DNA of 64,000 nt from assembly GCA_025057315.1 (NCBI GenBank), contig JANWXW010000014.1, positions 1-64,000 on the forward strand, given 5' to 3'. The notes under the pieces were generated by a model that had not been told where the DNA came from, did no database searches, and saw only the letters and a program-made list of their open reading frames with translations. Made by a program: the position numbers and the translations under genes. Positions 10,415-19,462 of the stretch are shown one piece after another. The DNA comes from Myxococcota bacterium (lineage in GTDB: Bacteria > Myxococcota_A > Polyangia > Palsa-1104 > JAEUJZ01). Numbering within the stretch: position 1 is the first letter of the stretch; every line of letters starts with the position of its first letter.

Positions 10415-10423
10415 GAGCGACGC

Positions 10424-10927
10424 ATGGCGATCAACCTCAACGAGGTGGGCGAACTCGAAGACCGGGTGGTCTTTATCAACCGCGTTGCCAAGGTGGTCAA
10501 GGGAGGGCGCCGCTTCAGCTTCTCCGCTCTGGTGGTCGTGGGAGACAAGAACGGCCACGTGGGCACTGGCCTAGGCAAGGCCAACGAGGTGCCGGAGGCG
10601 ATTCGCAAGGGAACCGAGCAGGCCAAGAAGAACCTATTCAAGATTCCCCTGAAGGAGGGCCGCACCATTCCGCATGAGGCGCTGGGGAAATTTGGCGCGG
10701 GAAAGGTGTTGCTGCGACCGGCCTCTTCGGGCACTGGTGTTATCGCGGGCGGCGCTGCGCGCGCCATCGTCGAGGTGGCCGGCATCAGGGACATCTTGAC
10801 CAAGTGCATCGGCACCTCCAACCCCCACAACGTGATCCATGCGACCGTGGACGCCCTGCGTCAGCTGCGCGACCCCCAGGAGGTGGCACGGCGGCGCGGC
10901 AAGACGCTCGAGGAGATCCAGGCCTAG
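10424..10927 (+). CDS. rpsE: 30S ribosomal protein S5
   Basis: S5 works with S4 and S12 in decoding fidelity and mRNA unwinding. The 167-residue protein contains the double-stranded-RNA-binding-like N-terminal domain ([22 protein letters not shown]) and the C-terminal domain with [23 protein letters not shown]. It follows rplR by nine bases; a strong AGGAGG ribosome binding site leads from its end into rpmD. Confidence 0.98.
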   Translation: MAINLNEVGELEDRVVFINRVAKVVKGGRRFSFSALVVVGDKNGHVGTGLGKANEVPEAIRKGTEQAKKNLFKIPLKEGRTIPHEALGKFGAGKVLLRPASSGTGVIAGGAARAIVEVAGIRDILTKCIGTSNPHNVIHATVDALRQLRDPQEVARRRGKTLEEIQA

Positions 10928-10943
10928 CGTCAGGAGGAGTCCG

Positions 10944-11129
10944 ATGGCATTGAAGCTGAAAGTCACCCTGGTCCGCAGTGGTATCAACCGCCCCGAGGAC
11001 CAGAAGCGGACCCTGCGGGGGCTCGGGTTGACCAAGCTGCACCTGTCCCGCATTCTGAACGACACCCCGGCGACGCGGGGCATGATCCGCAAGGTGTCTC
11101 ACCTGGTTAAGGTGGAGCCGGCAGCATAG
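10944..11129 (+). CDS. rpmD: 50S ribosomal protein L30
   Basis: L30 is a small large-subunit protein absent from some bacterial groups. The 61-residue sequence has the typical [25 protein letters not shown] opening and ends in [13 protein letters not shown]. The open frame starts upstream inside rpsE at 10839, but the AGGAGG box at 10932-10937 and family length place the start at 10944. rplO follows after seven bases. Confidence 0.97.
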   Translation: MALKLKVTLVRSGINRPEDQKRTLRGLGLTKLHLSRILNDTPATRGMIRKVSHLVKVEPAA

Positions 11130-11136
11130 GGAAGCG

Positions 11137-11634
11137 ATGGGTACCAGTCTTCACACATTGTCGCCCCCCTCAGGGGCCAACCGGTCCAGGAAGCGTGTTG
11201 GCCGTGGCCATGGCTCCGGCAGGCACAAGACCAGTGGCAAGGGCACCAAGGGTCAGAAGGCCCGCAGCGGTCACCATGGCCTGCCGAAGCCAGGCTTTGA
11301 GGGTGGTCAGACGGCCATCGCGCGTCGCCTGCCCAAGCGTGGCTTCAACAACATCTTCCGTCGGGAGGTGAGCGCCGTGAACCTGGGCGCTCTGTGCGCG
11401 CGCTTCCCGGGCAGCACCCAGATTGACGTGGAGCAAATCAAGGCGGCGGGCCTTGTGCCCCGCTCGGCCCGGATTGTCAAGATCCTGGGTACGGTGCGTC
11501 AAGGCCAGAGCGTGCCGCAGGGGTTGACGGTGCGTGCGCACGCCTTCTCGCGGTCGGCCAAGGAACTATTGGAGAAGGCGGGCGGGGCGGCGGAGGTTCT
11601 GAGCCGGGGCAAGGCTGCGGCGCCGGAGGCCTGA
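11137..11634 (+). CDS. rplO: 50S ribosomal protein L15
   Basis: L15 is a late assembly protein with a long basic N-terminal arm. The 165-residue product contains HTLSPPSGANRSRKRVGRGHGSG, GFEGGQTAIARRLPKRGF and the C-terminal domain with VRAHAFSRSAKELLEKAGG. The Ala-rich tail extends about 15 residues beyond the E. coli protein. It is separated from secY by 22 bp. Confidence 0.98.
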   Translation: MGTSLHTLSPPSGANRSRKRVGRGHGSGRHKTSGKGTKGQKARSGHHGLPKPGFEGGQTAIARRLPKRGFNNIFRREVSAVNLGALCARFPGSTQIDVEQIKAAGLVPRSARIVKILGTVRQGQSVPQGLTVRAHAFSRSAKELLEKAGGAAEVLSRGKAAAPEA

Positions 11635-11656
11635 TCCAGTTTAGGATAGGGGCCAC

Positions 11657-12994
11657 ATGGCGTCAAACATTGCAAACATAGCGAAGATCCCTGAGCTACG
11701 CAGGCGTGTGATCTTCACGTTGGCGCTGCTGGCCATCTACCGCATCGGTGTATTCATCACCGTGCCCGGCGTGGATCGGCAGGTGATGAAGAACATCATG
11801 CGTGCCTCGTCTGGCTCCTTCCTCGGGCTGTTCAACATGTTCTCCGGGGGGGCGCTGGAGCAGCTTTCGATCTTTGCGCTGGGCATTATGCCCTACATCA
11901 GCGCATCCATCATCCTGCAGCTCCTAACGGTCGTCATCCCTGCCCTCGATCAGCTGCAAAAAGAAGGCGAGCAGGGCAGGCGCAAGATCAATCAATACAC
12001 TCGCTACGGCACCATTGGTCTATCGTTGGTGCAGGGTTTCTTCATTGCCCGCTGGCTGGAGGGCAGCGGCAGCGGCGGTTTTGCGCAGTTTGGCTCGGTG
12101 GTGCTCAACCCCGGTCTGGGCTTCGACCTGATGACGATGCTGACGCTGACCACAGGCACTGCGTTCATCATGTGGCTCGGCGAGCAGATCACCGAGCGGG
12201 GCATCGGCAACGGCATATCGCTTATCATCTTTGCCGGCATTGTGGCGCAGTTCCCCGATGCCATGGTCCGGCTGTTTCAGAAGTCCGCGACACAGGGCGA
12301 TCTCACGGTGTTTGAACTTTTCCTCATCGGCGGGATCGTGGTTGGGGTCATCGCGGCGATCATCTTCTTTGAGCGTGGCCAGTTCCGCATTCCTGTGCAG
12401 TATGCCAAGCGCGTCGTTGGGCGGAAGATCTATGGCGGGCAGTCCACCCACCTGCCGCTGAAGATCAACGTGGCGGGCGTCATTCCACCCATTTTTGCCT
12501 CTTCCATCCTGCTGTTTCCGGCCCAGATCGCGGGCTTTGTCCAGTCTTCTTGGATGCAGCGGGCGGCGGATGTGCTCAATCCGGGCGACTGGCGCTACAA
12601 CGTGCTCTACGTAGCCCTCATTATTTTCTTCTGCTACTTCTACACGGCGGTTACCTTCAATCCCGTCGATGTGGCAGACAACCTCAAAAAGTACGGCGGC
12701 TTCATCCCTGGTATCCGGCCGGGCAAGAAGACAGCGGAGTACATTGACCGGGTGTTGACCCGCCTGACCTTCGGCGGGGCGCTTTACATCTCTGCGGTCT
12801 GTGTGCTGCCGACGATCATGCAGCAGAAGTTCAAGGTCCCGTTCTACTTCGGCGGCACCTCGCTGCTGATTGTGGTTGGTGTGGCGCTGGACACGGTCCA
12901 GCAGATTGAGAGCCATCTGATCACGCGTAACTACGACAGCGTAATTGGCCCCAAGGGCCCACGCATTCGGGGCCGATCGACGCGTCCGCGCTGA
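11657..12994 (+). CDS. secY: Preprotein translocase channel subunit SecY
   Basis: SecY forms the protein-conducting channel of the inner membrane with SecE and SecG, driven by SecA. The 445-residue protein has ten predicted membrane segments, the plug region after TM1, the [15 protein letters not shown] segment of TM2 and the cytosolic loops [20 protein letters not shown] and [13 protein letters not shown]. It occupies its usual site after rplO. The TGA overlaps the ATG of map; adk, often found between the two, is absent. Confidence 0.98.
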   Translation: MASNIANIAKIPELRRRVIFTLALLAIYRIGVFITVPGVDRQVMKNIMRASSGSFLGLFNMFSGGALEQLSIFALGIMPYISASIILQLLTVVIPALDQLQKEGEQGRRKINQYTRYGTIGLSLVQGFFIARWLEGSGSGGFAQFGSVVLNPGLGFDLMTMLTLTTGTAFIMWLGEQITERGIGNGISLIIFAGIVAQFPDAMVRLFQKSATQGDLTVFELFLIGGIVVGVIAAIIFFERGQFRIPVQYAKRVVGRKIYGGQSTHLPLKINVAGVIPPIFASSILLFPAQIAGFVQSSWMQRAADVLNPGDWRYNVLYVALIIFFCYFYTAVTFNPVDVADNLKKYGGFIPGIRPGKKTAEYIDRVLTRLTFGGALYISAVCVLPTIMQQKFKVPFYFGGTSLLIVVGVALDTVQQIESHLITRNYDSVIGPKGPRIRGRSTRPR

Positions 12995-13752
12995 TGAAGA
13001 TCTTCTATAAGACAAAGGCTGAGATCGAAAAGCTGCGGGTAGCCAACCTGATTGTCGCGGACATCCTGGACCTGCTCGAGGAGCATTGTCGGCCAGGGGT
13101 CAGCACAGCGGAGCTGAACGAGTTGGCGGCCAAGGCCCTCAAGAAGGCGGGCGCGGAGTCGGCCTTCCTGGGGTATTCCAACCCTCCCTACCCGGCGGTG
13201 CTTTGCACGTCTGTCAACGAGGTCGTGGTTCATGGCATTCCGCGCCGCGATGTGGTGCTCAAGGACGGCGATATCATCGGCCTCGACTTCGGCGCGTTCA
13301 AGGATGGGTTCTGTGGGGACTCAGCTCGTACGGTCATGGTGGGCAAGGTCCCGGAGCGGGTGCGACGGCTGGTCGAGGCCACTCGCCGGGCCCTGGACTT
13401 GGCCATCGAAAAGTGCGTTGTCGGCAACCGGCTGCAAGACATCGGCTGGGCGGTGCAGTCCTATGTTGAGCCGCTGGGCTATGCGGTGGTGCGCAAGTTC
13501 GTCGGTCATGGGATCGGTCGGGCGATGCACGAAGATCCCCAGGTGCCCAACTTCGGCGAGCCGAACAAGGGCATCAAGCTCAAGCCGGGTCTGGTGTTGG
13601 CCATTGAGCCGATGGTCAATGCCGGCACCGCTGATGTGGAAGTGCTGGAGGACGGCTGGACCGCCGTGACCCGAGATCGGCAGCCCTCGGCCCACTTCGA
13701 GCACTCGGTGGCCATCACGGAGGACCGGCCGATTGTGCTAAGCCGGCGATAA
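12994..13752 (+). CDS. map: Type I methionine aminopeptidase
   Basis: This enzyme removes the initiator methionine from nascent proteins with small second residues. The 252-residue product carries the five metal ligands of the family: the aspartates of GLDFG and GDSART, the histidine of [12 protein letters not shown], and the glutamates of AIEPMV and EHSVAI. No N-terminal zinc-finger extension is present, consistent with type Ia. It is coupled to secY by a one-base overlap and followed by a hairpin with a T-run, so it probably ends the first transcript. Confidence 0.97.
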   Translation: MKIFYKTKAEIEKLRVANLIVADILDLLEEHCRPGVSTAELNELAAKALKKAGAESAFLGYSNPPYPAVLCTSVNEVVVHGIPRRDVVLKDGDIIGLDFGAFKDGFCGDSARTVMVGKVPERVRRLVEATRRALDLAIEKCVVGNRLQDIGWAVQSYVEPLGYAVVRKFVGHGIGRAMHEDPQVPNFGEPNKGIKLKPGLVLAIEPMVNAGTADVEVLEDGWTAVTRDRQPSAHFEHSVAITEDRPIVLSRR

Positions 13753-13770
13753 CCCATGGAAATCCGGTGA

Positions 13771-13802
13771 GGCTCCTGGGGATCAGGAGGGCCATCTTTT
13801 TT
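13771..13802 (+). terminator. Candidate rho-independent terminator after map
   Basis: CTCCTG (13773-13778) pairs with CAGGAG (13784-13789) around a five-base loop, and an outer GG/CC pair can extend it past a small bulge. The run TTTTTT at 13797-13802 follows closely. The stem is short, so termination may be partial, which would suit a ribosomal cluster that continues downstream. Confidence 0.55.
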
Positions 13803-13804
13803 GC

Positions 13805-13834
13805 TTGCATCGGACTGCGTCCTTGTTGTATAGG
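13805..13834 (+). promoter_or_regulatory. Candidate promoter for the rpmJ-rplQ segment
   Basis: TTGCAT (13805-13810) and TATAGG (13829-13834) are separated by 18 bp, directly after the map terminator. A transcript from here would have a leader of about 40 nt before rpmJ. The match to consensus is moderate, so this is an inference supported by position. Confidence 0.4.
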
Positions 13835-13879
13835 AGGCTTTCCTGACGGTTCCGTTTCGGGCAAAGGAAACGTGTTGCG

Positions 13880-13993
13880 ATGAAGGTCCGAACCTCGGTC
13901 AAGAAAATCTGCGAGAAGTGCAAGATCGTTCGTCGGCGTGGCGTGGTGCGCGTGATCTGCGACAACGCTCGACACAAGCAGCGGCAGGGCTGA
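13880..13993 (+). CDS. rpmJ: 50S ribosomal protein L36, zinc-ribbon form
   Basis: L36 is the smallest ribosomal protein and stabilises 23S rRNA. The 37-residue sequence reads [20 protein letters not shown] and ends [10 protein letters not shown], with the CXXC, single Cys and His zinc ligands all present, so this is the zinc-containing paralogue. infA, which usually precedes rpmJ, is missing. rpsM starts 19 bp downstream. Confidence 0.97.
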   Translation: MKVRTSVKKICEKCKIVRRRGVVRVICDNARHKQRQG

Positions 13994-14012
13994 GCGGCGC
14001 AAGGGAGCAGAC

Positions 14013-14408
14013 ATGGCCCGCATTGCTGGTGTAGACCTTCCTCGCAACAAGCGCATGGAAATTGCGCTCACGTACATCTATGGCATCGGCCGGGCCCGAG
14101 CGAAGGAAATTCTCGCCCGGGCTCAGGTATCGCTCGATAAGCGGACCGACGACCTGGACGAGTCCGAGATCCGTCGCATCCGCGACGTCATCGATGCGGA
14201 CTTCAAGGTCGAGGGTGATCTGCGCCGCGAGGTGAACATGAACATCAAGCGGCTGATGGACCTGGGCTGCTACCGCGGCTTGCGCCACCGCAAGGGGCTG
14301 CCGGTCCGCGGGCAGCGCACTCACACCAACGCCCGTACCCGCAAGGGGCCCCGCAAGGGTGGCCTGCAGCGCAAGCGCCCCACCACGACCCAGGCCTCCT
14401 CCTCCTAG
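14013..14408 (+). CDS. rpsM: 30S ribosomal protein S13
   Basis: S13 bridges the 30S head to the 50S subunit and contacts the P-site tRNA. The 131-residue product begins [22 protein letters not shown] and contains [24 protein letters not shown]. The C-terminal tail is extended by a few Thr/Ser residues relative to E. coli. An 18-bp gap leads to the rpsK region. Confidence 0.98.
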   Translation: MARIAGVDLPRNKRMEIALTYIYGIGRARAKEILARAQVSLDKRTDDLDESEIRRIRDVIDADFKVEGDLRREVNMNIKRLMDLGCYRGLRHRKGLPVRGQRTHTNARTRKGPRKGGLQRKRPTTTQASSS

Positions 14409-14438
14409 CCCATCCCGCGGGTCGGATTGCAAAAATCG

Positions 14439-14822
14439 ATGAGCAAGCCCAAGGTCAAGAAAAAGGTCAAAAAAAACGTCCAGAGCGGCATCGCGCATGT
14501 GCAGTCGACGTTCAACAACACGATCGTGACCATCACCGACGTGTCGGGAAACACGATCGCCTGGTCGTCGGCGGGTGTGCGGGGATTCAAGGGGTCGCGT
14601 AAGTCCACTCCCTTTGCCGCCCAGCTGGCGGCTGAGGATGCAGCCAAGAAAGCCATGGAGCATGGCATGCGCAGCATCGCCGTGTATATGAACGGCCCAG
14701 GAGCCGGTCGCGAGTCTGCGCTCCGTGCCCTGCAGGCTGCAGGGTTTAAGATTACGCTCATTCGTGACGTGACGCCGATCCCCCACAATGGCTGCCGGCC
14801 GCCCAAGCGCCGCCGTGTCTGA
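14439..14822 (+). CDS. rpsK: 30S ribosomal protein S11
   Basis: S11 forms the platform of the small subunit next to the Shine-Dalgarno helix. The 127-residue protein begins [17 protein letters not shown] and contains [22 protein letters not shown] and the C-terminal [22 protein letters not shown] codon four codons upstream (14427) is also possible, but the ATG matches the family N-terminus. No clear ribosome binding site is seen for either. Confidence 0.97.
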   Translation: MSKPKVKKKVKKNVQSGIAHVQSTFNNTIVTITDVSGNTIAWSSAGVRGFKGSRKSTPFAAQLAAEDAAKKAMEHGMRSIAVYMNGPGAGRESALRALQAAGFKITLIRDVTPIPHNGCRPPKRRRV

Positions 14823-14850
14823 ACGCGGTCAGCCCTAGCGAGGAATCCAG

Positions 14851-15480
14851 ATGGCTCGTTACACCGGACCGGTCTGCCGGCTTTGCCGGCGCGAGGACAT
14901 GAAGCTCTTCCTGAAGGGCGAGCGCTGCTACAAAGACAAGTGCAGCTATGAGCGGCGAGCTTATGCCCCGGGCCAGCATGGGCAAAACCGACGGCGGAAG
15001 GCGTCTGACTACGGTGAGCAGCTGCGCGAGAAGCAGAAGGTGAAGCGCATCTACGGCATCGCCGAGCGTCAGTTCCGCGGCTACTACTACCGCGCCATCC
15101 GGATGAGGGGCGTCACCGGCGAAAACCTCCTGATGCTCCTGGAGCGCCGCCTGGACAACATCGTCTACCGGTTGGGATTCGCCCGCGACCATGCAGAGGC
15201 CCGTCAGCTGGTTCGCCACGGGCACATTCAGGTCAACGGCAAGCGCATCGATATTCCATCGTACCTGGTCCGGGTCAATGACCAGATCCAGGTGCGAGAG
15301 AAGAGCCGCAAGATCGCCTCCATCGCCGATGGCCTAGAGATGGTTGATCGCCGTGGTGTGCCTAAGTGGCTGGAACTTGACAAAGAGGCCATGCGTGGCC
15401 GCGTCACGGCGATGCCAGCCCGAGAGGATTTGACCATGCCCATTCGAGAGCAGCTCATCGTTGAGCTCTACTCGAAGTAA
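14851..15480 (+). CDS. rpsD: 30S ribosomal protein S4, zinc-binding type
   Basis: S4 nucleates 30S assembly and, with S5, forms the mRNA entry helicase site. The 209-residue product keeps the four cysteines of a zinc-binding N-terminal domain (CRLCRRE, then two more in [13 protein letters not shown]), which many proteobacteria have lost. The S4 RNA-binding domain ([34 protein letters not shown]) follows. The rpoA start is 22 bp downstream. Confidence 0.98.
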   Translation: MARYTGPVCRLCRREDMKLFLKGERCYKDKCSYERRAYAPGQHGQNRRRKASDYGEQLREKQKVKRIYGIAERQFRGYYYRAIRMRGVTGENLLMLLERRLDNIVYRLGFARDHAEARQLVRHGHIQVNGKRIDIPSYLVRVNDQIQVREKSRKIASIADGLEMVDRRGVPKWLELDKEAMRGRVTAMPAREDLTMPIREQLIVELYSK

Positions 15481-15502
15481 GCGTTCAGCCAGGGAGAAGC
15501 AT

Positions 15503-16540
15503 ATGGCCACTGCCCAGACATCGACCCCTGTGAGCCAGACGGTCATTGCCAGAAACTGGCGCGATCTCATCCGACCCAAGATGGTGGAAGTGGACCGGGA
15601 GACCCTCACGTCCACCTATGGGAAGTTCTCATGTGAGCCCTTGGAGCGGGGCTTTGGTACGACCCTGGGCAACAGCCTGCGACGCGTGCTGCTCTCGTCC
15701 CTGCAAGGGGCCGCCATCTGCGCCGTCAAGATCGATGGCGCGCTGCACGAGTTCCAGACGCTGCCTGATGTGGTCGAGGATGTCACCGACATCGTGCTGA
15801 ACCTGAAGGAAGTGCTCATCAAAATGCACGACCCCAAGCCGCGCATCCTGCGCCTCGACAAGGAGGGCGAAGGGCCGGTGCGGGCCTCTGACATCCAGGT
15901 GGTGGAGGGGGTTGAGATCCTCAATCCGGATCATCACATCGCGACCCTCTCACGAGGTGGGCGGCTGCATGCCGAGCTGACGGTACAGATGGGCCGTGGC
16001 TATGTTCCGGCGGAGCGCAACAAGACGCCGAACATGCCCATTGGCACCATTCCCATCGACGCGCTGTTTTCGCCCATCAAGAAGGTCAACTACGTCGTGA
16101 CCAATGCCCGCGTCGGCCAGCAGACCGACTACGACAAGCTGACGCTGGAGGTGTGGACCAACGGCTCCGTCCGCCCAGAGGATGCGGTCGCCTACGCCGC
16201 CAAGATCCTCAAGGACCAACTTACAATCTTTATCAACTTTGAGGAAACCTTCGAGCCGGTAGAAGAGCCGGTGACTGAAGAGCAGGAAAAGCTCAACGAG
16301 AACCTGGACAAGTCCGTGGACGAGCTGGAACTGTCCGTGCGCTCGGCGAACTGCCTGCAGAATGCCAACATTCGCTACATCGGGGAGCTGGTGCAGCGCA
16401 CCGAGGCCGAGATGCTCAAGACCAAGAACTTTGGTCGCAAGTCCCTCAAGGAGATCAAGGAAATCCTGCAGGAGATGGGACTGCAGCTTGGCCTCAAGCT
16501 GGAGGGCTGGGTGCCGCCCCACCTGCGCGGAAAGGCCTAG
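15503..16540 (+). CDS. rpoA: RNA polymerase alpha subunit
   Basis: The alpha subunit dimerises to start RNA polymerase assembly and its C-terminal domain reads UP elements and activators. The 345-residue protein has the N-terminal dimerisation domain ([26 protein letters not shown]), an acidic linker (about 250-275) and the C-terminal domain with the RSANCL helix that contacts DNA. An in-frame ATG at 15461 overlaps rpsD; the AGGGAG box at 15491-15496 supports 15503. rplQ starts three bases after the stop. Confidence 0.97.
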   Translation: MATAQTSTPVSQTVIARNWRDLIRPKMVEVDRETLTSTYGKFSCEPLERGFGTTLGNSLRRVLLSSLQGAAICAVKIDGALHEFQTLPDVVEDVTDIVLNLKEVLIKMHDPKPRILRLDKEGEGPVRASDIQVVEGVEILNPDHHIATLSRGGRLHAELTVQMGRGYVPAERNKTPNMPIGTIPIDALFSPIKKVNYVVTNARVGQQTDYDKLTLEVWTNGSVRPEDAVAYAAKILKDQLTIFINFEETFEPVEEPVTEEQEKLNENLDKSVDELELSVRSANCLQNANIRYIGELVQRTEAEMLKTKNFGRKSLKEIKEILQEMGLQLGLKLEGWVPPHLRGKA

Positions 16541-16543
16541 AAG

Positions 16544-16972
16544 ATGCGCCATCAGAAAGCTGGCAAGAAGCTAGGCCGGAAGTCAGCACACCGCTGGGCC
16601 ATGTGGTCCAACATGGTGGCGTCGCTACTCCGGCACGAGAAGATCCGGACGACCGATGCGAAGGCCAAAGAACTGCGGCGCTATGCCGAGCCGGTCATCG
16701 CTTGGGCAGCTTCGGTCGGGAACGCGCTGTTGATACCCAAGGAGAAGCGCAGCCCGGAGGACAAAGTGCGTATCGTCCATGCCATGCGTATGGCTGCGCG
16801 GACGGTTCGCGACCGCGTTGCGCTCAAGCGCTTGTTTGACGAGGTGGGACCGCGCTTTGTGGGCCGGCGTGGAGGCTACCTGCGAGTCACCAAGGTGGGC
16901 TGGCGCCGCGGCGACGCCGCCCCGTTGTCGGTTGTTGAGCTGGTTGAACGGGGCACAGCGGCCACAAAGTAG
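16544..16972 (+). CDS. rplQ: 50S ribosomal protein L17
   Basis: L17 sits near the tunnel exit and closes the cluster, as in most bacteria. The 142-residue product starts [20 protein letters not shown] and has the conserved [22 protein letters not shown] helix and [25 protein letters not shown] 49-bp region separates its stop from the convergent DHH gene; no obvious terminator hairpin was seen there. Confidence 0.98.
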   Translation: MRHQKAGKKLGRKSAHRWAMWSNMVASLLRHEKIRTTDAKAKELRRYAEPVIAWAASVGNALLIPKEKRSPEDKVRIVHAMRMAARTVRDRVALKRLFDEVGPRFVGRRGGYLRVTKVGWRRGDAAPLSVVELVERGTAATK

Positions 16973-17021
16973 CCCTCCGTTGCAATTCACCGCGTTGCAT
17001 CCCCCGCTTTCATGTTCGCTT

Positions 17022-18005
17022 TCATTCTCGCTCTGCGGCCTGCCGCAGTTCGCGCGCGATCTCGGCAGCGATCTGTTGTGCCTCCTGCCGTTGCCATGGC
17101 CTCAGCGAGACCGCCCCCACCATGGGATGGCCTCCACCACCGTACCGGCTGCAGATGTCGGCGATGTTGGCGGTGCGGCGGCCCGCATGCCATGGGTTCG
17201 AACCGACACTGATCTTGAGCCGGCCAGGCATGGCTGAGATGCCTACGACGTAGTGGCACTCGGGGAACAAATAGTAAGGGATGAATTTATTCGCTGCAGG
17301 CAAACTGGCATCGCTGGTATCGTAGGTCACTACGCCACCGTCACAGGCTGCACGCTCCCGCAAGATCTGCAGAGCCCGGTGGTGTAGCTCCATGATCGGC
17401 TGGAGCCCTTCGCGGACGTAGGCCTGTTGCGCAATGTCCTCGAGAGGCCGGTTGTACAGGTCGCGGATGAAACGGACCTTGAGGGTCTCGTCGCGGTTCG
17501 CCTCGACCCAGGTCATCAGCTGCAGGGCTGGCTCCCTGAGCTCCACGGCGACCTGCGGGCTCTCGAAACGGGCCCCATCGATGAGATCAGCCCAGCGAAT
17601 GAGGTCGGCATGCGGTGTCGGGTCGAAGCCGTAGACGGCTGCGCACCGCTCGGCGACGAACTTGGTGCAGGACTGCGCAGTCGGGTCATAAAAGTGCCGC
17701 GGGTTCTGCGTCTGTTCAAAGTGTCGCTGGTCTTCGGGCGAGATGAAGGCGCTCTGGTGGTGATCGAACCACCAGCTGAGCCGTGGGTCCGGCGAGTAAC
17801 GGAAGTCAACGCAGACGTGCTCGACATCGGACTCCGAGTGGGGAAGGAAGGCGCCGTCCGCAAAGACGTCACCCGGACCATGGGTCATGCCAACGTACTC
17901 GAACTGGGCCTCGGCCTCGATGCAGCTCAGGTAGAAGGCCGTGAACAGCGCTGCCGAGGCGGCACCATCGAAGCAATTGTCATGGTACAGGACGCGAACG
18001 CGCAT
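17022..18005 (-). CDS. DHH/DHHA1-family phosphoesterase
   Basis: Members of this superfamily (RecJ, NrnA, c-di-NMP phosphodiesterases) hydrolyse phosphodiester bonds with two metal ions. The 327-residue protein shows an N-terminal metal-binding segment (YHDNCFDGAASA), the motif WWFDHHQSAF that gives the family its name, and a C-terminal DHHA1 nucleic-acid-binding motif GGGGHPMVGAV. This compact two-domain layout is closer to NrnA-like oligoribonucleases than to RecJ, but the substrate cannot be fixed. A TATTGT box ends eight bases before the ATG. It converges on rplQ. Confidence 0.85.
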   Translation of the reverse strand: MRVRVLYHDNCFDGAASAALFTAFYLSCIEAEAQFEYVGMTHGPGDVFADGAFLPHSESDVEHVCVDFRYSPDPRLSWWFDHHQSAFISPEDQRHFEQTQNPRHFYDPTAQSCTKFVAERCAAVYGFDPTPHADLIRWADLIDGARFESPQVAVELREPALQLMTWVEANRDETLKVRFIRDLYNRPLEDIAQQAYVREGLQPIMELHHRALQILRERAACDGGVVTYDTSDASLPAANKFIPYYLFPECHYVVGISAMPGRLKISVGSNPWHAGRRTANIADICSRYGGGGHPMVGAVSLRPWQRQEAQQIAAEIARELRQAAERE

Positions 18006-18157
18006 GTGTCCTCACAATACCGAAACAGGAAGGGGGCAGCGCAGAAAAATCCGTCTCTCTCAGGCCACGCCTCGTTGGCCACGCAGACAGGGGGCCCAGC
18101 TCCAGGCAGCATGGATCAGGGGTCGAAACGCCGCGGGTGCAGACGGACAGCACCCCA

Positions 18158-19462
18158 TCAGAAGCTGTCAAAAGAGAACGTCTCCACCACCGCGCCGTGC
18201 AGCGCCTGTACCGTCTGCAGCTGCTCCCGCAGCGCATTGGCAGTGCATACCAGCGTCACCAGCAGGTCCCGGGGACGTAGCTGGGCCCGCAACGCCTCGT
18301 CGACCTGCGCAGGCGTTATCGAGCGCACCCACCCCGGGAAGCGCGCGATGTAGTCCGCCTGCAGACCCGCCAGCTCTACCTCCGTGCGCAGGTTCAGGCG
18401 GGCCTCCGGTGTTTCGATGCGGAAGGCAAAACTACGCGCCAGATACTCGCGAGCGAACTCGACTTCTTCCGGGCGCAGCCCGCCCTCAGCCCACTCGCGG
18501 TAGAGGCGTAGCACCAGCTCCAGCGTTTCAGCGGTCTGCTCTGCCGACGGAAATACGTGCACCACCAGCAGGGGCCGGCCGCGGCCCGCGCCAGTGCGTG
18601 CGCTGGCTCCATATGACAGGCCACGCCGCGTGCGCACCTCGTCCATGAGTCGTGCGGTGAAGGTGCCACCAAAGGCGGTGGCTGCCACCCGCAGGGGTAA
18701 CCAGTGCGGCTCGTTCCAGCGAGGGGCAAGCTGACCGATGAGAATCTGCGACTGGGTACGCTCAGGCTTGTCCACCAGGTGCAGGTGCATGCCCGACAGC
18801 GGCGTCGGCTCCGGGAGCGTGGGCGAGGGACGGGGCCCCGTCGGCAGGTCGCGGAAATGGCGTTCGCACAGAGACAGTAGTTCGCGCTCGGTGAGGTCGC
18901 CGGCCGCACCAAACACAACGGTGCCCGTATGGAGGTTCTGGCGGTGCCAGGAGCGCGCATCCTCCACCGTCAGGCGCTCCAGGCTCTCCGCAGTGCCCTC
19001 GATGGGACGTCCCAGGGGATGCTGACCGTAGATTCCACGGTAAAAAAAACGCGAGCAGAGCGCGCTGTCATCGTCACGGAGGTCATCCAGGTGAGCGCGC
19101 AGCTCACGGCGCAGCTTGCCCGCTTCCTCCGCGGAGAAGTCAGGGCGAAGGATGACATCCGCCAGCAGCGCCGAGGCCTCCTCCAGCTTCTCGCGCAGGG
19201 CGAGCAGATCGAAAGTCACCGACTCGCGCCCGGCGGACACGGTCAGACTCGCACCGAGGTGATCCAGCGCCGCGTCCAGCTCGGTACGGGTGCGACCCCC
19301 TGCACCACGGCGCATAAGCTCTGTGGCGAAGTTGCACAGGCCGGCCAGGTCCCTTCCCTCACCCCCTGGATCCTCGGCCGCGCCCACGCGCACAGTCACC
19401 TGGAGGCGGCACAGGGGCAGATCGTGGTTCTCTTCCAGCAGATAGACCGGCGCTGCGCTCAT
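18158..19462 (-). CDS. M16-family peptidase-like protein, non-catalytic partner
   Basis: The 434-residue protein has the two-lobe architecture of M16 zinc peptidases but lacks the HXXEH zinc motif: the corresponding segment reads NFATELMRRGAGG. It keeps the C-terminal lobe signature RTRRGLSYGASA, whose Arg and Tyr contribute to the active site of the catalytic subunit in heterodimeric M16B enzymes. It overlaps the catalytic M16 gene by four bases (ATGA) and is the last gene of the trxA-SDR-M16-M16 operon. A role as the second half of a heterodimer is inferred from this pairing. Confidence 0.9.
   Translation of the reverse strand: MSAAPVYLLEENHDLPLCRLQVTVRVGAAEDPGGEGRDLAGLCNFATELMRRGAGGRTRTELDAALDHLGASLTVSAGRESVTFDLLALREKLEEASALLADVILRPDFSAEEAGKLRRELRAHLDDLRDDDSALCSRFFYRGIYGQHPLGRPIEGTAESLERLTVEDARSWHRQNLHTGTVVFGAAGDLTERELLSLCERHFRDLPTGPRPSPTLPEPTPLSGMHLHLVDKPERTQSQILIGQLAPRWNEPHWLPLRVAATAFGGTFTARLMDEVRTRRGLSYGASARTGAGRGRPLLVVHVFPSAEQTAETLELVLRLYREWAEGGLRPEEVEFAREYLARSFAFRIETPEARLNLRTEVELAGLQADYIARFPGWVRSITPAQVDEALRAQLRPRDLLVTLVCTANALREQLQTVQALHGAVVETFSFDSF

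Noticed and set aside
17022..18005. recJ
   Set aside because: The protein is a compact DHH-DHHA1 protein of 327 residues, far shorter than RecJ and without its OB-fold region.
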